Assembly (NCBI GenBank): GCA_024762735.1
Contig: JANTGU010000135.1
Span: forward strand, 1 to 6,393
Direction: 5' to 3'
Origin: Bacteroidales bacterium
Lineage (GTDB): Bacteria > Bacteroidota > Bacteroidia > Bacteroidales > F082
Length of the DNA stretch: 6,393 bases
Positions within the stretch are counted from its first letter, which is position 1; each line of letters begins with the position of its first letter. The position numbers were made by a program, and so were the translations under genes. Under the pieces are notes generated by a model, which did not search any database, had not been told where the DNA came from, and worked only from the letters and a program-made list of their open reading frames with translations. Shown piece after piece: positions 3,980 through 6,393 of this stretch.

Positions 3980-6393
3980 ATGGATAACTTTAAGAAGCTC
4001 AACAACATTATTGGCTGGGTAATTTTTTTACTTGCCACAGCCGTGTATTTTTTAACCCTGGAACCCACAGCCAGCTGGTGGGATTGTGGCGAATACATTG
4101 CCACAGCCTTTAAACTGCAGGTTGGCCATCCGCCCGGAGCGCCTTTCTTTCAGCTTATGGGACGCTTCTTTTCGTTGTTTGCCTTTGGCGATAACAGCAA
4201 GGTGGCAGTAATGATTAACCGCATGTCGGGGTTGTCGAGTGGCGCGACCATCATGTTTTTGTTTTGGACCATTACCATGCTGGCCAAAAAACTTTATGTT
4301 AAAAATCCCGGTGATCAACTTACCAAAGGACAAGGCTGGGCTGTTCTAGGTGCCGGTATTGTGGGCTCGTTGGCCTATACTTTTACCGATTCCTTTTGGT
4401 TTTCGGCTGTTGAAGGCGAAGTTTATGCCATGTCATCGTTGTTTACCGCCATCGTTTTTTGGGCCATCCTGCGTTGGGAGCAGGTAGCCGACGAACGTCA
4501 TGGTTACCGCTGGATTTTGCTGATTGCTTATTTGATAGGGCTTTCCATCGGGGTACACCTTTTAAACTTGTTGGCTATTCCGGCCATTGTTTATGTCTAT
4601 TATTTTAAAAAGTACAAGGTTACCACCAAAGGGTTTGTCATAACAGGATTGTTGTCTATCGTTATCCTGGCGGTAATCATGTATATCATCATCCCTTACA
4701 CCGTGAACCTTGCCGGAAAGTTTGAGCTCTTTTTTGTTAACAGCATTGGATTGCCCTTTAACAGTGGAACCATCATATACTTTTTAGTACTCACCGGTGT
4801 CATTACCTGGGGATTACTTTACTCCTACAAAAAAAGAAACCATGCTTTAAACACGGCCTTGCTGGCCTTGATATTGATGGTTATCGGTTACTCTTCCTTT
4901 TTTATATTAATTATCAGGGCTAACGCCGATACACCCATCAACGAGAATGACCCCAAGGATGCCATTAGCATGCTATCGTATTTAAACCGCGAGCAATATG
5001 GTACTTATCCTATCTTTTACGGGCAGTATTATAATGCTCCGGTTATTGACCACGAGGATGGAACCCCGGTTTACATGAAAGATAAAAAGACAGGTAAGTA
5101 TGTTATTAAAGATGACCGTAAAGGAACGGTTCCTGTTTACGACCCGAGGTTTGAAACCTTCTTTCCCCGCATGTGGAGCAACTCCAAGCCCGGTCATATC
5201 AAGTATTACAAAAAATATGGCGATATTAAGGGAGTCCCCGTCAGGGTAACAAAATCTGATGGTTCTTCTGAAATTCTGTATAAGCCCACCTTTGGTGAAA
5301 ACCTGCGATTCTTCTTCACCTATCAGCTGAATCACATGTTTATCCGTTACTTTATGTGGAATTTTGTGGGGCGTCAAAACAACATTGAAAGCCAGGGTGA
5401 AATCGACCATGGTAACTGGATTAGTGGTATATCGTTTATTGATAACTGGCGGCTGGGCGACCAGGATAACCTGCCGCCAAGTATGCAAAACCCGGCCCGG
5501 ACACGGTTTTACTTTCTGCCGTTACTGTTGGGATTGCTTGGGCTTTTCTATCATTGGAATAAAAGCAGACGTGATACGTGGGTGGTATTATTGCTGTTCA
5601 TCATGACCGGCCTGGCCATTATCGTTTACCTTAATCAGCCACCGCTGCAGCCTCGTGAACGTGACTATGCCTATGCCGGTGCTTTTTACGCTTTTGCCAT
5701 TTGGATAGGGTTTGGTGTGCTGGCATTGTGGGAGTCGGCTCGCAAATACATTAAAAGCAGCCCGGTGGCAGCCATGGTGGTAACGCTTATAAGTCTCCTG
5801 CTTGTTCCCGGAATCATGGCCAAAGAGGGATGGAAATCACACGACCGTTCGGGCAAATACGCGGCGAGAGATTTTGCCGTGATGTACCTTGAATCGTGTG
5901 AACCCAATGCCATCTTGTTTACCAACGGTGATAACGACACCTTCCCCTTATGGTATGCCCAGGAGGTTGAGGGTATTAGAACCGATGTGCGTGTGGTGAA
6001 CTACATGTTGGCATCCGGTGACTGGTACGTTACTCAGATGGCTCGAAAAGTTTATGATTCCGATAAACTGCCGCTTACCATTCCGCGCTCCAAATACCGT
6101 TTGGGAAAATTCAACTACCTGCCAGTGCTTGACAGATACAAGGGAGCTGAGTTGAAAGATGTGGTAGGCTTTGTTAATAGCGATGACCGCCGCACCCAGG
6201 TGCCCATCCAGGGGGGAGAGTATATCAATTTTATACCTTCCCAAAACATTACTTTAACCATCGATAAAAAAGCAGCGGTTGCAACCGGCACAGTCAGCCA
6301 GGCTGATGCCGGCAGAATTCCCGATAAAATTAACTGGACCATTACGCAAAGCGGGATATTCAGGAATGATATGTTATTGCTTGACCTGGTGGC
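3980..6393 (+). CDS. DUF2723 / TMEM260-like GT-C family predicted protein O-mannosyltransferase, 3' end cut by window edge
   Basis: A large integral membrane protein of the DUF2723 family; 804 codons are present and the frame is still open at the right edge. The eukaryotic homologue TMEM260 is a protein O-mannosyltransferase, and Bacteroidota O-glycosylate many exported proteins, so transfer of mannose from a polyprenyl-phosphate donor to periplasmic protein is the likely role (inference by homology). Helix 1 is at about 9-27. The first periplasmic loop carries the acidic pair Asp35 and Glu38 in WWDCGEYIA, then GHPPG at 49-53, as expected for a GT-C active site. SFWFSAVEGEVYAM at 138-151 is another family-like motif. 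Further helices lie at about 117-135, 178-209, 217-239, 264-285 and 293-312. A large loop spans about 313-508, followed by helices near 510-527, 533-552, 564-588 and 594-614, with QPRERDYAY at 557-565 between two of them. A soluble C-terminal part begins after 615, with TNGDND at 648-653. ATG 3980 is the only ATG after the in-frame TAA at 3962-3964. Confidence 0.92.
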   Translation, partial: MDNFKKLNNIIGWVIFLLATAVYFLTLEPTASWWDCGEYIATAFKLQVGHPPGAPFFQLMGRFFSLFAFGDNSKVAVMINRMSGLSSGATIMFLFWTITMLAKKLYVKNPGDQLTKGQGWAVLGAGIVGSLAYTFTDSFWFSAVEGEVYAMSSLFTAIVFWAILRWEQVADERHGYRWILLIAYLIGLSIGVHLLNLLAIPAIVYVYYFKKYKVTTKGFVITGLLSIVILAVIMYIIIPYTVNLAGKFELFFVNSIGLPFNSGTIIYFLVLTGVITWGLLYSYKKRNHALNTALLALILMVIGYSSFFILIIRANADTPINENDPKDAISMLSYLNREQYGTYPIFYGQYYNAPVIDHEDGTPVYMKDKKTGKYVIKDDRKGTVPVYDPRFETFFPRMWSNSKPGHIKYYKKYGDIKGVPVRVTKSDGSSEILYKPTFGENLRFFFTYQLNHMFIRYFMWNFVGRQNNIESQGEIDHGNWISGISFIDNWRLGDQDNLPPSMQNPARTRFYFLPLLLGLLGLFYHWNKSRRDTWVVLLLFIMTGLAIIVYLNQPPLQPRERDYAYAGAFYAFAIWIGFGVLALWESARKYIKSSPVAAMVVTLISLLLVPGIMAKEGWKSHDRSGKYAARDFAVMYLESCEPNAILFTNGDNDTFPLWYAQEVEGIRTDVRVVNYMLASGDWYVTQMARKVYDSDKLPLTIPRSKYRLGKFNYLPVLDRYKGAELKDVVGFVNSDDRRTQVPIQGGEYINFIPSQNITLTIDKKAAVATGTVSQADAGRIPDKINWTITQSGIFRNDMLLLDLV

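Noticed and set aside
4982..5488. Minus-strand open frame of 168 codons
   Set aside because: It is opposite the DUF2723 coding sequence, which is continuous and motif-rich here; it has no promoter or plausible domain.
5686..6342. Several minus-strand open frames of 75-98 codons near the right edge
   Set aside because: All are shadows of the DUF2723 gene, with no family-like sequence and mutual overlap.

Overview
The window looks like ordinary chromosomal DNA of a Bacteroidota bacterium, probably class Bacteroidia. The grounds are: three exact copies of the Bacteroidota promoter pattern (TTG or TTTG, 19-21 bases, TAnnTTTG); start codons without clear Shine-Dalgarno sequences; a periplasmic-TPR histidine kinase of a type common in that phylum; and a DUF2723 membrane protein of the kind found there. 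Genus cannot be fixed from the sequence.

Layout from left to right. Bases 1-606 (minus strand) hold the first 202 codons of a classical short-chain dehydrogenase/reductase, cut by the left edge. A 176-base divergent intergenic region (607-782) carries promoters for both flanking genes and a small cluster of direct and inverted repeats. Bases 783-2741 (plus) encode a complete hybrid-free sensor histidine kinase: signal peptide, about seven TPRs, one membrane helix, coiled coil, HisKA and HATPase_c. After 87 bases, with its own promoter, comes an unrecognised seven-helix membrane protein (2829-3710, plus). It converges on a self-contained tRNA-Gln(TTG) unit on the minus strand (promoter 3850-3880, tRNA 3762-3832, terminator 3721-3755). 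From 3980 to the right edge (plus) runs the first 804 codons of a DUF2723 / TMEM260-like GT-C glycosyltransferase, a predicted protein O-mannosyltransferase.

How the genes work together: no single pathway joins them. The kinase has no response regulator beside it, so its output is unknown. The seven-helix protein directly downstream is the only candidate partner, and that link rests on position alone. The DUF2723 protein probably acts in envelope protein O-glycosylation. I found no mobile element, CRISPR array or toxin system. The window does not show a clear new system; the points most worth following are the orphan kinase with a shortened dimerisation hairpin, the unknown membrane protein and the O-mannosyltransferase candidate.
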